From NCBI GenBank assembly GCA_045863555.1, contig BTUU01000006.1, positions 62,001 to 126,000 of the forward strand: 64,000 bases of DNA, read 5' to 3'. Below are positions 46,583 to 56,549 of this stretch, piece after piece (position 1 is the stretch's first letter; every line of letters starts with the position of its first letter). This DNA comes from JACRLV01 sp045863555 (GTDB lineage: Bacteria; Planctomycetota; Phycisphaerae; UBA1845; Fen-1342). Made by a program: the position numbers and the translations under genes. The notes beneath the pieces were generated by a model that saw only the letters and a program-made list of their open reading frames with translations, did not search any database and was not told the DNA's origin.

Positions 46583-47671
46583 ATGCACCGACTCTTTCTG
46601 ACCGTGGTCATCGTCCTGACGGCGCCTGCCGCGGCGGGACCAAGCTTCCATACGACCTCGCTGCCCCGCTACGAGGCCTGGTATTCATCGGCCGGGACGC
46701 TTTCCGCGGCGCGGCTGCTCCTGACGGCGACGCAGGAATCTCAGCCGGCCGCAAGTTCACCGGCGTCGGCCCCGGCGACGGAGCCCGCCGCGCCCGCGAC
46801 GGCCGAGGAGGCGCTGGGGGACGAGGAGGAGGAGGACTCGAAGCCGCCGTGGCTGAGGCCATTCAGCTTCGACATGACGTATTCGCTGTATTCCGACTAC
46901 GTGTGGCGCGGGATCAACCTATCGGAGTATGAGACCGAGGGCAGCGAGGCGCCGAATCACCAGCTGACGACGACGCTCGACGTCGATCTCGGAAAGTTCT
47001 TCAACCGCAAGGCGGACGGCGAGTTCGGCGTCTTCAGCTTTGAGGCGTTCTTCGAGTGGTACGCGCACCAGGTCGACATCGACCCGGTCTACGGGGCGCG
47101 AAACCTCCAGGAGGTCGACTACACGCTGACCTATGCGTACGAGGTCAAGCCGATCTTCACTACGTTCTCGACGGGCGTGATCTTCTACACGTACCCGAAG
47201 CACAAAGAGATCGCGACGGAAGAGTGGTTCTTCCGTGTCGAGCACAACGATGCGTGGATGTGGAAGTGGCTGTGGCCGGAGAATGAAGACGGGATCGTGA
47301 ATCCGTACGTCGCGTACTGGCAGGACACGCACCTTGTCGCGCCGGGGTCCTGGATCCAGTTCGGCTTCAGCCATGACTTCGAGGTGACGCCGAGCTTCAC
47401 GCTCACGCCGGCGATCGACTTCGGAATCGAGCACAACTGGCTTCAGCCGACGCTCGGGCTGGAAGGCAAGGGGACGAATTTCGCGAATGTGCAGTACGGG
47501 CTGACGCTCGAGTATGACCTCACGGAGCTGATCGCGCTGGACAAGTGGGGATACGGATCGGTGGTCCTGAGCGGCTTCCTCTTCTACAGCGACGCTGTCG
47601 GCAACCCCGCCCAGAACGACTGGCTCAACGACGAGCTGTACGGCGGCATGTCGGTCGGCTGGTCCTTCTGA
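46583..47671 (+). CDS. Putative outer-membrane beta-barrel protein (TorF/Gcw_chp-like)
   Basis: 362 residues from the ATG at 46583. A signal peptide (MHRLFLTVVIVLTAPAAAG) precedes an Ala/Pro/Glu-rich, disordered linker (ending GDEEEEDSKPPW). The rest alternates polar and aromatic residues in strand-like blocks: FDMTYSLYSDYVWRGINLSE is like the first strand of Gcw_chp proteins, and LYGGMSVGWSF ends in the C-terminal Phe expected for BAM-assembled barrels. Its role is probably a porin or channel. It is convergent with the polyprenol-kinase-like gene. Confidence 0.75.
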   Translation: MHRLFLTVVIVLTAPAAAGPSFHTTSLPRYEAWYSSAGTLSAARLLLTATQESQPAASSPASAPATEPAAPATAEEALGDEEEEDSKPPWLRPFSFDMTYSLYSDYVWRGINLSEYETEGSEAPNHQLTTTLDVDLGKFFNRKADGEFGVFSFEAFFEWYAHQVDIDPVYGARNLQEVDYTLTYAYEVKPIFTTFSTGVIFYTYPKHKEIATEEWFFRVEHNDAWMWKWLWPENEDGIVNPYVAYWQDTHLVAPGSWIQFGFSHDFEVTPSFTLTPAIDFGIEHNWLQPTLGLEGKGTNFANVQYGLTLEYDLTELIALDKWGYGSVVLSGFLFYSDAVGNPAQNDWLNDELYGGMSVGWSF

Positions 47672-47690
47672 CGCCCCGGCCGTGGGCGCC

Positions 47691-48308
47691 TCATCCTCCG
47701 AAGATCGGGAAGTCGAGGCCTGCGTTGAGCAGGAGCAGCATCACTACGCCGCTCGACAGCGGGATGGAGAAATTGTCATCGACCTTGAAATCGCCGAAGC
47801 GCAGGGCGAGGGCCTCGGCGATCGTCGCGGTCGCCGCGCCGGCGAGACCGACGAGGGGATGCGCCGGGAGCTGCCAGAGGGCGATCGCGACGGCCGAGAG
47901 AAAGAAGGCGGAACTGCCGGCGACGCTTTTGCCGAGGAAGCGCCACGTGCCCCCGAACTTGATGCCGATCAGCGAGGCCAAGGCGTCTGAAATCGACATG
48001 AAGAGCAGTGCCGTGATCGCGATCTTCTGCGGGAACAGCGCGATCATCAGCAGGACCGAGATGACGACATACGTCGCGCCGGTGAAGAGGCGCTTCTCCT
48101 CGCGGCGCATGATGCTGCCCAGCCAGCGCTGAATCCAGGCCTCGACGGCGGGAACGAACTGCCGCGCGGTCTCAACCGTGAGCGCGAAAGCCACCAGCGG
48201 GACCATCACCCAGAGCATGAACTCGCAACTCGTGTAGTGATACACGAGCGGGAAGATCGCCGAACTCAGGTGGATCGCCTTGCGGCCGACCTCGTCCCAG
48301 TAGGTCAT
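47691..48308 (-). CDS. Polyprenol/diacylglycerol kinase-like membrane protein (SEC59/VTE5 family)
   Basis: 205 residues, six to seven hydrophobic helices. WDEVGRKAIHLSSAIFPL is the typical start of dolichol/phytol kinases. The CTP-binding-like sequence SISDALASLIGIKFGG followed by LGKSVAGSSAFFLSA matches the family's conserved Asp and the KSxxGSxAFF motif. Such enzymes phosphorylate a polyisoprenoid alcohol with CTP; the substrate is not determined here. It is divergent from nothing close and is convergent with the barrel gene. Confidence 0.8.
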   Translation of the reverse strand: MTYWDEVGRKAIHLSSAIFPLVYHYTSCEFMLWVMVPLVAFALTVETARQFVPAVEAWIQRWLGSIMRREEKRLFTGATYVVISVLLMIALFPQKIAITALLFMSISDALASLIGIKFGGTWRFLGKSVAGSSAFFLSAVAIALWQLPAHPLVGLAGAATATIAEALALRFGDFKVDDNFSIPLSSGVVMLLLLNAGLDFPIFGG

Positions 48309-48353
48309 GGCCGGACACTATACCGATTTCCGCGGTGGGGACTGCGAAACGAA

Positions 48354-49373
48354 TCACGTCGGGGCAGTCTCCGCGCGTTGCGGCGCCGGGGACGGCAGGT
48401 CTGTCACCGGTCCGGGAGGACGCGACGAATCCGGGACCGCCGGGATTTCCGCGCGCGTTCGCAGTTCGTCCGCCCGGGCAACGGCGATGCGCAGGGCGCG
48501 GCGTGCGCGGAGCGAGTCGAACGTAAAGAGCGCGAGCGCCGACCAGACGAATGCAAAGCACACGGCCTGCCCGGCACCAAACGGCTCGCGAAACACGAGT
48601 ACCGCGATGAGGAACTGCCCCGTCGGCGAGATGTACTGGAGCAGGCCCAACAGCGTGAGCGTCAGGCGGCGCGCAGCGGCCGTGAACGCAAGCAGCGGGA
48701 GCGATGTCACCGGGCCCATGCCCACCAGCGCCCAGCTCAACCACGCCGGCCCGGCCAGGAAGGCCGCTTCGCCGCGGTTCATGAGAAACCCGAGGTAAAG
48801 CAGCGCGGCCGGGGCGAGGATGAGCGTCTCGACGGTGAGGCCGGTGAGGGCATCCACCGGCGCGAGTTTTCGCACAAAACCGTAGAAACCGAACGAGATC
48901 GCGAGAAAGAGGGCCAGGCCCGGAAACTGGCCGAGCGAGATCGTCAGGTAGAGCACGCCGACGGCCGCGAGCGCGACGGCGATCCATTGCAGGCGACGGA
49001 GGCGCTCGCGGAGGAAGACCGCGCCGAGCAGCACGTTCAGGAGCGGGTTGATGTAGTAGCCAAGGCTTCCCTGGAGCGTCTGGCCGGAGGTGACAGCGTA
49101 GATGTACCCCAGCCAGTTTCCCGCGATGAGCGAGGTCGACAGGAGCGCCGTCCCGAGCACGCGGCGGTTGCGGAAGACGGCGGCGACCGCGTCCAGCCGG
49201 CCGACCAGCGCGAGGAGTCCGGCCATCAGGAGCACGGACCAGATGACGCGGTGCGCGAGCACTTCGACGGGGCTGACGCCGGTGAAGAGTTTGAAGTACA
49301 GCGGGGCGAACCCCCACAGGAGGTAGGCGGTGAGTCCGTAGATCACGCCGTCGGCTTCGCGGGGGCGGGTCAT
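48354..49373 (-). CDS. rarD: EamA-family transporter RarD
   Basis: About 339 residues with ten hydrophobic helices forming two EamA repeats. YGLTAYLLWGFAPLYFKLF and VSPVEVLAHRVIWSVLLM are RarD-specific, as is LQGSLGYYINPLLNVLLGAV and LLGLLQYISPTGQFLIAVLV. The ATG at 49373 is selected by homology. RarD proteins are drug/metabolite transporters of uncertain physiological substrate. The C-terminal ~45 residues are a polar tail. Confidence 0.9.
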   Translation of the reverse strand: MTRPREADGVIYGLTAYLLWGFAPLYFKLFTGVSPVEVLAHRVIWSVLLMAGLLALVGRLDAVAAVFRNRRVLGTALLSTSLIAGNWLGYIYAVTSGQTLQGSLGYYINPLLNVLLGAVFLRERLRRLQWIAVALAAVGVLYLTISLGQFPGLALFLAISFGFYGFVRKLAPVDALTGLTVETLILAPAALLYLGFLMNRGEAAFLAGPAWLSWALVGMGPVTSLPLLAFTAAARRLTLTLLGLLQYISPTGQFLIAVLVFREPFGAGQAVCFAFVWSALALFTFDSLRARRALRIAVARADELRTRAEIPAVPDSSRPPGPVTDLPSPAPQRAETAPT

Positions 49374-49826
49374 GCGGGGGTGTACGCGATCGGGGCGGCG
49401 GGGTTCGTGAACATCGACACCATCCGGGGATTGTAGCCGCCCGGCGCCGGGCGGCTTCGCACGGACTCGGGCCGGGCCGGGCAGCCCTCCCGCGGCCGTC
49501 GGGGTACCGGGCGGACCGCGGCCCTGCGCGGAATGGCGCGAACGGTGCGCGTTTTTCCGAAGGGGGGAGTTGGCGGACGGGGTCGGCGCGTCGCGGGCTC
49601 GATCGGGCGACGGATGGCGGCGTATGCGCGCGGCACGGGGGTTGCCGCGAACCGTGCAGAAGGGGATGCCGGCGTGGGGACATTGTCGCCCAACACGCCG
49701 TTTTCGCAGGGGGCGGGCCAACCGAGACGGGTCATGTCCCGCGGTCGTCAGGCCGCTCAGTCCGTTGCCGCGAATCGTCGCGGCTTCCATTCACATCACA
49801 TCCGCAATCGAATCGAGGAATCAGCC
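49374..49826. other. Divergent intergenic region without a gene
   Basis: 453 bp between rarD and the dockerin-tailed surface protein. Open frames here lack family similarity and the downstream start at 49827 has its own ribosome binding site, so I see no gene. No repeat or obvious operator was found. Confidence 0.5.
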
Positions 49827-52058
49827 ATGCATCGATCGCACTCACACCGCGCACTTTCATTCTGGACTTTCGTCGTGCTGGCGGCCGGACCGGCGACGCA
49901 AACGGTCGGTCAGACCAATTCGTATGTCCCTGCGGCGGGCGGAAACTGGAGCGCCGCGGGAAACTGGAGCCTGGGGCACTGCCCGATCGGCAACGAGAGC
50001 CCGTACATCATCGCGGGCACGACGGCCCACAAGACCGTGCTGTACGACTGGAGCGGATTGTCGAATTTTCCGCTGCTCAAGCTCGATGGCAGCGCGACGC
50101 ACTATGCGCTGCTGCACCAGCCCGATCGCGTGCTGACGACGACAGACGAGCAGATTGGAGGCTCGGGTGACGCGTGGCACTGGGTCGAGGGGCCCGCGTT
50201 CGTCTGGGTGAACAACATTCTCTACGTCGGGTATTCGGGCACGTCCGACACGGACCAGGGACATTTCTATCTTCAGACGGTGTATGACCTGAGCGCGGGG
50301 CTCTATGTCGGCGATCTGTGCTATGTCGGCTACAACTCGGCGGGTGAATTCGATCACCAATCGGGTTTTTCGGACGTTGGCCGGCTGTATGTCGGGCAGA
50401 ATGCCGAGGGCATCTATCGCCTTCGCCCCGCGGGCGGCAATGGGCAGTTGACGGTGCAGGGGCAGTTCGTGATCGGCAACGGCGACGTGGGCACCGTCGA
50501 ACAGTCGAGTGGGACGCTCCGACAGATCGGCACGAACGGGATCATCATGGGCCTCAACACGGGCGGCTCGGGCACATACCTGATGCGCGGCGGCACCGTG
50601 AACGTCGACCACATCTCGCTGGCGTGGAACGGCGATGCGTTCTTCACACAGAGCGGCGGCACGGTGAACGTGACCGATGACATCAACATCGGCTGCCAGG
50701 GCACGCACCCGCAGAGGACCTGGTACAAGCTCAACCAGACGGATGGGACGGCTGAATTGAACGTCGGCGGCAATCTCCTGGTCGGCGTTCAGACGCTCGG
50801 GAAGTACGAACAGGAAGGCGGGACCGCGACAGTCACCGGCAACATCGAGATCTGGGACGGCAGCGATGATCCGGGGTCGTCGAGCTACCTCTACATGGGT
50901 CTCAACGCGGGGATGCTCGAAGCGGACGGCCTGCTCAACCATTCGGGCTTTTTCGACCAGGACGGCGGCGTGCTCGAGGTGTGGACGGGCGTGAATGATT
51001 CGGCGCAGGGAATGAACCTCGACAACAACGCCGACTGCCGCATCCGGACGCTGACGAACAACGCCGGGACGATCACGCTGTGGCGGAGCGCGATCCTGCG
51101 CGGGCCGTATGCGTTCGGCACGAACTACTGGATCTGCGACTTCACGAACAACGCCACGTTCCAGATGGGCAGCGCGGCATCGGACGGCGGGTCCTTCCGC
51201 GGCGTGCTCGTGAACAACGGGACGTTCATCTACAACCAGGGCGATTTCAGCACGAGCACGCTCGACAACGCCGGCACCGTCACGCTGAACGCAGACTTCA
51301 CATGCCGGCGCCTGCTCAACCGATCTGCGGAGCTGGTGATCCCGACGGCGCGGTGGATTCATGCGGACGGCGCGGGGTACCCGAGCGCGGTCGAGAACAG
51401 CGGCGTGCTGACGATGCGCGCCGGGTCGCACCTTGATGTCGGAACGAACCGCGTGGCGAACAAGGATCGGATGCACGCCGGCGGCCCAGCGGCGACGCCC
51501 GCGACCATTCATGGCGATCTCGACAACGACAATTTCCTGCTGCCGAGCGACGGCACACTCGTAGCGGGCGGCCAGCTCGTCGTCACCGGCGATTACGGAG
51601 CGGCCGAGAGCGCGGAAGTGCGCATCCGGCTGAGGGGCACCGCGTCGACCGAGTACGACCGGCTGACGATTCAGGGCGCGGCACGGCTCGCCGGCACGCT
51701 CGACGTGCGGCTGGCGCCCGGATTCGTGCCGGAGCTGGGCGATCGATTCTTCCCGCTGGCCTGGGCCTCCCGGACGGGATATTTCAGCCCGGTTCGGTTG
51801 CCGGCGCTGGCCCCGGGGCTGATGTGGAACGTGAGCTACGGCTCGACGCAACTGCGCCTGGCGGTCGTTTCTGCGCCGGCGTGCCCCGGGGATCTGGACG
51901 GCGACGACGACGTCGATATCTCCGATCTCGCCGTGCTGCTGTCGAACTTCGGCACGCCCGGCGGGGCGAATCCGTCCGACGGTGATCTCGACGGGGACAC
52001 GGACGTCGACTTGTCCGACCTCGCGGTGCTTCTGGGGCGGTTCGGCGTCACCTGCTGA
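49827..52058 (+). CDS. Large surface protein with dockerin type I-like C-terminus
   Basis: 743 residues. GAGGAA lies before the ATG at 49827, and a signal peptide (WTFVVLAAGPATQTVGQ) follows a His/Ser-rich n-region. The body is a repetitive beta-helix-like passenger: short blocks such as GLYVGDLCYVGYNSAGEF, LNVGGNLLVGVQTLGKYEQE and VTGNIEIWDGSDDPG, resembling autotransporter-associated repeats. The last ~60 residues contain two calcium-loop repeats, DLDGDDDVDISDLAVLL and DGDTDVDLSDLAVLL. These are a hallmark of planctomycete secreted proteins and probably mediate interaction or retention outside the cell. A hairpin lies 28 bp downstream. Confidence 0.85.
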   Translation: MHRSHSHRALSFWTFVVLAAGPATQTVGQTNSYVPAAGGNWSAAGNWSLGHCPIGNESPYIIAGTTAHKTVLYDWSGLSNFPLLKLDGSATHYALLHQPDRVLTTTDEQIGGSGDAWHWVEGPAFVWVNNILYVGYSGTSDTDQGHFYLQTVYDLSAGLYVGDLCYVGYNSAGEFDHQSGFSDVGRLYVGQNAEGIYRLRPAGGNGQLTVQGQFVIGNGDVGTVEQSSGTLRQIGTNGIIMGLNTGGSGTYLMRGGTVNVDHISLAWNGDAFFTQSGGTVNVTDDINIGCQGTHPQRTWYKLNQTDGTAELNVGGNLLVGVQTLGKYEQEGGTATVTGNIEIWDGSDDPGSSSYLYMGLNAGMLEADGLLNHSGFFDQDGGVLEVWTGVNDSAQGMNLDNNADCRIRTLTNNAGTITLWRSAILRGPYAFGTNYWICDFTNNATFQMGSAASDGGSFRGVLVNNGTFIYNQGDFSTSTLDNAGTVTLNADFTCRRLLNRSAELVIPTARWIHADGAGYPSAVENSGVLTMRAGSHLDVGTNRVANKDRMHAGGPAATPATIHGDLDNDNFLLPSDGTLVAGGQLVVTGDYGAAESAEVRIRLRGTASTEYDRLTIQGAARLAGTLDVRLAPGFVPELGDRFFPLAWASRTGYFSPVRLPALAPGLMWNVSYGSTQLRLAVVSAPACPGDLDGDDDVDISDLAVLLSNFGTPGGANPSDGDLDGDTDVDLSDLAVLLGRFGVTC

Positions 52059-52085
52059 GCCGGCGACTCACGAGAGTCCTGCGAT

Positions 52086-52121
52086 GCCCGGCCGGGGAGG
52101 CCGACTTCTTCCCGGCCGGGC
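52086..52121 (+). terminator. Hairpin after the dockerin-tailed gene
   Basis: GCCCGGCCGGG (52086-52096) and CCCGGCCGGGC (52111-52121) form a perfect 11-bp stem around a 14-base loop. No T-run follows, so terminator function is plausible but unproven. Confidence 0.5.
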
Positions 52122-52242
52122 GAACCGGCCGCGCAACAGCCGCGCTTCAGCGGCGTGGGGTCGGATTCCCGCCGGGCTTCGGAAAATCGTCACCAAAGAC
52201 GATAAGATCAGCAGTATCATCCGCTTCGGGAACGGAGGCTGC

Positions 52243-53364
52243 ATGATCTCCAGGTATGTTGGGGGGGCGTTGGGGCTCCTGCTTGTCGCGTCTTCGCCGG
52301 GGCAATCCATCGGCGCGGGGTTCCTTTCGAGTCCCCGTCCGTCCGATCTTTCGCCCTCCACGCGGGTCGGGCGGGTCGCGGGCGGTGCGACGGGCCCGTC
52401 CGCGCCGAGCGCGCGCAGTGCGGGGGGGTACTCCGGACCGACGGGGTCCAACCTGCCGGCGTTCCGCGGCTTCGGGACCGGGATCGACCCCGACTACGAC
52501 GCGTACAACCGGGCGTTCCGGCCGTCGATGGCGCGGCGCTGGTTTCCACGGACCAACCCCGGCTCGCTGATCAACGCGCGGGAGGGGGTCGCAACGGTCA
52601 GCGATTTGTACATGGTGACTGCGCTCGCGCAGGCGACGTCGATGGACATCCCGCTGATCGGCTGGGAGTCTCCCCGGCTGCCACTGGAACAGGGCCGAGT
52701 GTACGTGCCGCCGGGCGACGCAAGCCCGTTTCACCAGTTTTTCCGGGTCGCGCCCATCCGTGAGATCGAGGCCCCGCTGATCGAGACCCACCTCTCGGCG
52801 GCCGACCGGATGGGCGTCATCAATCAGGGCTATATCGACGACCTGATGAGTCGGGCAAAGGCCGCATTCAAGGACGGAACGACGCCGGCGATGACGGGCC
52901 GGGAAGAATATCTCGCCAAGGCGATGGACCTCTGCGACATCGTGCGGGGCGTCGGCCAGGGTCGCTGGGAGGCGACGATGCTGCATCTGCACGCGTCGCT
53001 GCTGAAACAGGGGCCGGAACGGGCGGCGTACGATCTGGTGGAACTCGCGAAATCGAATCCGGACGTATTCAAGACGCGGCCGGATTTTTCGGCGTATTAC
53101 GGCGACGCGAAGACGTTTCTTGAGGAGCCGTTCAAGGATTTCATGCGGCGGGTTGAGGTCTCGCAGCCCCGGATTTCGACGTCGCTGGTGCAGGCCTACT
53201 GTGCGTGGGTGGTCAATGATATGCAGCGGCTTCGGCTGGCCCTGGGCCGCGTCGATGACATGAATCGTGCCGATAAGAACGATGCGGACATCGACCGGGC
53301 GCGGCGGGCGATGCTCGGCGCATTCGCGACGGATACCGCGGCCGCGCCGCCCGCCCAGCCGTGA
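52243..53364 (+). CDS. Secreted protein of unknown function
   Basis: 373 residues, with GGAGG before the ATG at 52243. After a signal peptide (YVGGALGLLLVASSPGQSIG) there is a Gly/Pro/Ser-rich stretch, then a helical domain (MGVINQGYIDDLMSRAKAAF, REEYLAKAMDLCDIVRGVGQ, RISTSLVQAYCAWVVNDMQR). I do not recognise the family. Its stop overlaps the GTG start of the following sugar-nucleotide dehydratase (GTGA), suggesting one transcript with the polysaccharide genes. Confidence 0.72.
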   Translation: MISRYVGGALGLLLVASSPGQSIGAGFLSSPRPSDLSPSTRVGRVAGGATGPSAPSARSAGGYSGPTGSNLPAFRGFGTGIDPDYDAYNRAFRPSMARRWFPRTNPGSLINAREGVATVSDLYMVTALAQATSMDIPLIGWESPRLPLEQGRVYVPPGDASPFHQFFRVAPIREIEAPLIETHLSAADRMGVINQGYIDDLMSRAKAAFKDGTTPAMTGREEYLAKAMDLCDIVRGVGQGRWEATMLHLHASLLKQGPERAAYDLVELAKSNPDVFKTRPDFSAYYGDAKTFLEEPFKDFMRRVEVSQPRISTSLVQAYCAWVVNDMQRLRLALGRVDDMNRADKNDADIDRARRAMLGAFATDTAAAPPAQP

Positions 53365-55433
53365 CCGGGTCCGGCGTCAAGGGGCCGGCTGCGGCAGACA
53401 AGCAGAAATCAGCGATGGAACGAGAGCAGGAATCGACGGGCGGGAGTTTTCGGGGGTGGGCGCGGGGCAACCCGCTGCTGCTGTCCGGTGCGGCACATCT
53501 CGTACTGTTTGCGTTTTCGTGGCTGCTGGCGTTTGGGTTCGCGTACAACTTCGGGCGGTTCAACGAGTGGGTCGGTCCGTTCTTCCTGCCGATGCTGCCG
53601 ATCGTGGTGGGGATCAAGTTCACGGCGTTCGCGGTGCTGGGAGCGATCCGGGGCTCGTGGCGGTACGTCAGCATGCGCGACGTGCTGCAGGTGACGAAGG
53701 CGGCGTGGTGGGGGTTCGTCGGGATCTTCGTGTTTTACTACACGATGCAGAACCTGCACCTGCTGGGCGTTCAGTTCGACTTCTTCGGCGAAAAGGACTT
53801 TCCGGATTCGGTGCTGCTGCTGGATTTCGCGGGATCGATCGCGATGATCTCGGGCGCGCGGCTGGCCGTCCGGCTCTATCACGAAGAGATTCAGCCGGTT
53901 GCGGAGGGGGCGGTTCCGAAGCTGCTCATCCTCGGCGCGGGCAACGCGGGCGAGAACGTCGTCCGGGAAATCAACCGTCAGCCGACGCTTCAGTATCGGA
54001 TCGCCGGTTTTCTGGACGACGACCGCTCCAAGCACGGGTCGATCATTCACGGCATCGAGGTGCTCGGCTCGATCGCGGAGGTCAAATCGATCTGCGCGGA
54101 GCACGCGATCGATGAGATTCTGATCGCGATGCCCTCGGCGACCAAGCAGCAGCTGCGCCGGGTCGTCGACGTCTGCCAGGGCACGAACCTGCGCTTCAAG
54201 ACGCTGCCCGCGCTGACGGACCTGATCGCCGGGCGGGCGCAGGTGCAGCAGATCCGCGACGTGGAGATCAATGACCTGCTGGGGCGGGCTCCGGTCAGGC
54301 TCGAAGCCGATCAGATCGGCGCGTTCCTGGCCAACCGGGTCGTGATGGTGACCGGGGCGGGCGGGTCGATCGGCTCGGAGATGTGCCGTCAGATCGCCGT
54401 GTTCAAGCCGCGGGAACTGCTGCTGGTCGAGCAGGCGGAGCAGAACCTGTTCGAGATCGACCGCGAGCTGCGGGCGAAATTCCCCGATATCAACGTGCTC
54501 CCCTTCATCGCGGACATTGCCGACGCCGGCCGCATGGAGGCGATTTTCGCGACCCGTAAACCGACGGCCGTCTTTCACGCCGCAGCGCACAAGCACGTGC
54601 CGATGATGGAAGGCAACCCGGGCGAGGCGGTGAAGAACAACGTCCGCGGGACGATGACGGTCGCCGCCGCCGCGAGCCGCCACGGGTGCGAAAAGTTCGT
54701 GATGATCTCGACCGACAAGGCCGTGAACCCGACGAGCATCATGGGCGGGTCGAAGCGGCTGGCGGAGATGTACATCCAGGCGCTGAACGAGCGGGTCAGC
54801 ACGGAATTCATCACCGTGCGCTTCGGAAACGTGCTCGGGAGCAGCGGCTCGGTCGTGCCGATCTTCAAGGACCAGATCCGCAAGGGCGGACCGGTGACAG
54901 TGACGCACCCGGAGATGGTCCGCTACTTCATGACCATTCCCGAGGCGGCGCAGCTGGTGCTCCAGTCCGCGTCGATGGGCAAGGGCGGCGAAATATTCGT
55001 GCTCGACATGGGCGACCCGGTCAAGATCGTCGATCTCGCCCGCGACCTGATCACGCTGTCCGGGTTCCGGCCCGGCGAAGACATCGAGATCGTCTTCACG
55101 GGGATGCGGCCGGGCGAAAAGTTGTACGAAGAGCTGTCGATCGAAGGCGAGGACGTCTCGCGGACCACGCATCCGAAGATCGGCATCTGGCAGCATCGGA
55201 CGGAGAATTGGGACACGCTCGTGCCGGCGCTTGAGGGCCTGATCGCGGAAGCGGACGGGCTCGACCGCGACGGACTGCGGCGGCGGCTCAAGACGCTGGT
55301 GCCCGAGTTCTATCTGGAAACCCCGCCTCCGCTCACCAATGGCTCTTCGGCGGGCGCGAAATCGCCCACCCGGCCGAACGACCTCGGCCGCGACGCGGGG
55401 CCCGCGCTGCCGGGACTCCCGGCCGACGCGTAA
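53361..55433 (+). CDS. Polysaccharide biosynthesis protein, CapD/WbpM-type UDP-GlcNAc 4,6-dehydratase
   Basis: 690 residues. The GTG start overlaps the previous stop (ATG at 53415 is an alternative). Four membrane helices occupy the first ~150 residues. A first Rossmann motif, LILGAGNAGENVV, is followed by the catalytic domain: VTGAGGSIGSEMCRQI binds NAD(P), and STDKAVNPTSIMGGSKRLAE holds the Met-x3-Lys catalytic pair of this family (Met in place of Tyr). The C-terminal GMRPGEKLYEELSIEGEDV is typical. The enzyme makes 4-keto-6-deoxy sugar nucleotides for surface glycan synthesis. A GT9 glycosyltransferase follows. Confidence 0.9.
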   Translation: MTGSGVKGPAAADKQKSAMEREQESTGGSFRGWARGNPLLLSGAAHLVLFAFSWLLAFGFAYNFGRFNEWVGPFFLPMLPIVVGIKFTAFAVLGAIRGSWRYVSMRDVLQVTKAAWWGFVGIFVFYYTMQNLHLLGVQFDFFGEKDFPDSVLLLDFAGSIAMISGARLAVRLYHEEIQPVAEGAVPKLLILGAGNAGENVVREINRQPTLQYRIAGFLDDDRSKHGSIIHGIEVLGSIAEVKSICAEHAIDEILIAMPSATKQQLRRVVDVCQGTNLRFKTLPALTDLIAGRAQVQQIRDVEINDLLGRAPVRLEADQIGAFLANRVVMVTGAGGSIGSEMCRQIAVFKPRELLLVEQAEQNLFEIDRELRAKFPDINVLPFIADIADAGRMEAIFATRKPTAVFHAAAHKHVPMMEGNPGEAVKNNVRGTMTVAAAASRHGCEKFVMISTDKAVNPTSIMGGSKRLAEMYIQALNERVSTEFITVRFGNVLGSSGSVVPIFKDQIRKGGPVTVTHPEMVRYFMTIPEAAQLVLQSASMGKGGEIFVLDMGDPVKIVDLARDLITLSGFRPGEDIEIVFTGMRPGEKLYEELSIEGEDVSRTTHPKIGIWQHRTENWDTLVPALEGLIAEADGLDRDGLRRRLKTLVPEFYLETPPPLTNGSSAGAKSPTRPNDLGRDAGPALPGLPADA

Positions 55434-55454
55434 CTCGGCTACGCTCCTGCCTGC

Positions 55455-56540
55455 ATGGCCCGCGACCCGATCCGCGACGGCGCCGAACCGCGGAAGATTC
55501 TGATCATCAAGCCCAGCTCACTGGGAGACATCGTCCACGCGCTGCCGGTGCTGCATGGATTGCGGGCCCGGTATCCGAGCGCGCACATCGCCTGGCTGGT
55601 CGGGACGAGCTTTGCCTCGCTCCTGGAGGGGCACCCGCAGATTAATGAACTGATCCGGTTTGACCGGGCGCGGTTCGGGCGGATGTGGCGGAGCCCGGCG
55701 GTCTTTCTCGAATTCTGGCGGTTTGTCGGCGAGATCCGGCGGCGGCGGTTTGACCTGGTCGTCGATCTTCAGGGGCTGATCCGCAGCGGGCTCATGGCGT
55801 GGCTGAGCGGTGGGTGGAGCGTCGGTTTCGCCGAGGCACGCGAACTGGCGTGGGCGTTCTATTCGCGGCGCGTGCGGCCGGCGGCGTCGGCGGTACATGC
55901 GGTCGAGAGAAATCTCGCGATTGCGGCGGCGTGCGGGGTTACGATCGACCGGCCGGCGTTCGACCTGGCTGTGACGGATGCGGAGCGGGAGTCGGCGCGG
56001 GCGCTGCTTGGAGCCGGCGGGCTCGGGCGGGCGGACGCGGCGTTCCTGGCCGTACTGCCGGGGGCGCGGTGGGCGAGCAAGCAGTGGCCGCCGGCGCGGT
56101 TTGCGGAGCTGATCGACCGGCTCGCGGCGGAGGGTCGGCCGCGATGCGTGCTGCTGGGCGCGCCGTCGGAGCGGGGAATTGCGGATACGATCGTCGGGGC
56201 GTGCGAATCGCCGCCGGTGGACCTGGTCGGGCGCACCAACCTGCGGCAGCTCGCGGCGCTGCTCGACTTGAGTGAGCAGGTGATCTGCCTGGATTCGGGG
56301 CCGATGCACATCGCGGCGGCACTGGGCAAGCCGCTGGTGGCGCTCTTCGGGCCGACGAACCCGGCGCGGACGGGGCCGTACTCGGCGAGAGCGCGGGTTG
56401 TCACGCATCCGGTTCCGTGCGCTCCCTGCTACCGGCGCGTCTGCCCGCTGGGGCACCAGGATTGTCTGGTGCGGCTCGACGCTGCACAAGTCACGGCGGA
56501 ACTGCAAAAACCGTGTGAGGCGCGGTCGCCCGCGCGGTAG
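55455..56540 (+). CDS. Glycosyltransferase family 9 (heptosyltransferase-like)
   Basis: 361 residues. KILIIKPSSLGDIVHALPVL is the GT9 N-terminal signature. FDLVVDLQGLIRSGLMAWLS, GARWASKQWPPARFAELIDR and LDSGPMHIAAALGKPLVALF, with FGPTNPARTGPY, match heptosyltransferases such as WaaC and WaaF. The Cys-rich tail PCAPCYRRVCPLGHQDCL is common in this family. It adds a sugar, usually heptose, to lipopolysaccharide core or related glycolipid. It starts 21 bp after the dehydratase gene in the same direction. Confidence 0.88.
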   Translation: MARDPIRDGAEPRKILIIKPSSLGDIVHALPVLHGLRARYPSAHIAWLVGTSFASLLEGHPQINELIRFDRARFGRMWRSPAVFLEFWRFVGEIRRRRFDLVVDLQGLIRSGLMAWLSGGWSVGFAEARELAWAFYSRRVRPAASAVHAVERNLAIAAACGVTIDRPAFDLAVTDAERESARALLGAGGLGRADAAFLAVLPGARWASKQWPPARFAELIDRLAAEGRPRCVLLGAPSERGIADTIVGACESPPVDLVGRTNLRQLAALLDLSEQVICLDSGPMHIAAALGKPLVALFGPTNPARTGPYSARARVVTHPVPCAPCYRRVCPLGHQDCLVRLDAAQVTAELQKPCEARSPAR

Positions 56541-56549
56541 GATACATGT

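Noticed and set aside
53409..55196. 595-codon open frame opposite the CapD-like gene
   Set aside because: The plus-strand protein has complete catalytic motifs; the antisense product is His/Arg/Asp-rich with no recognisable domain.
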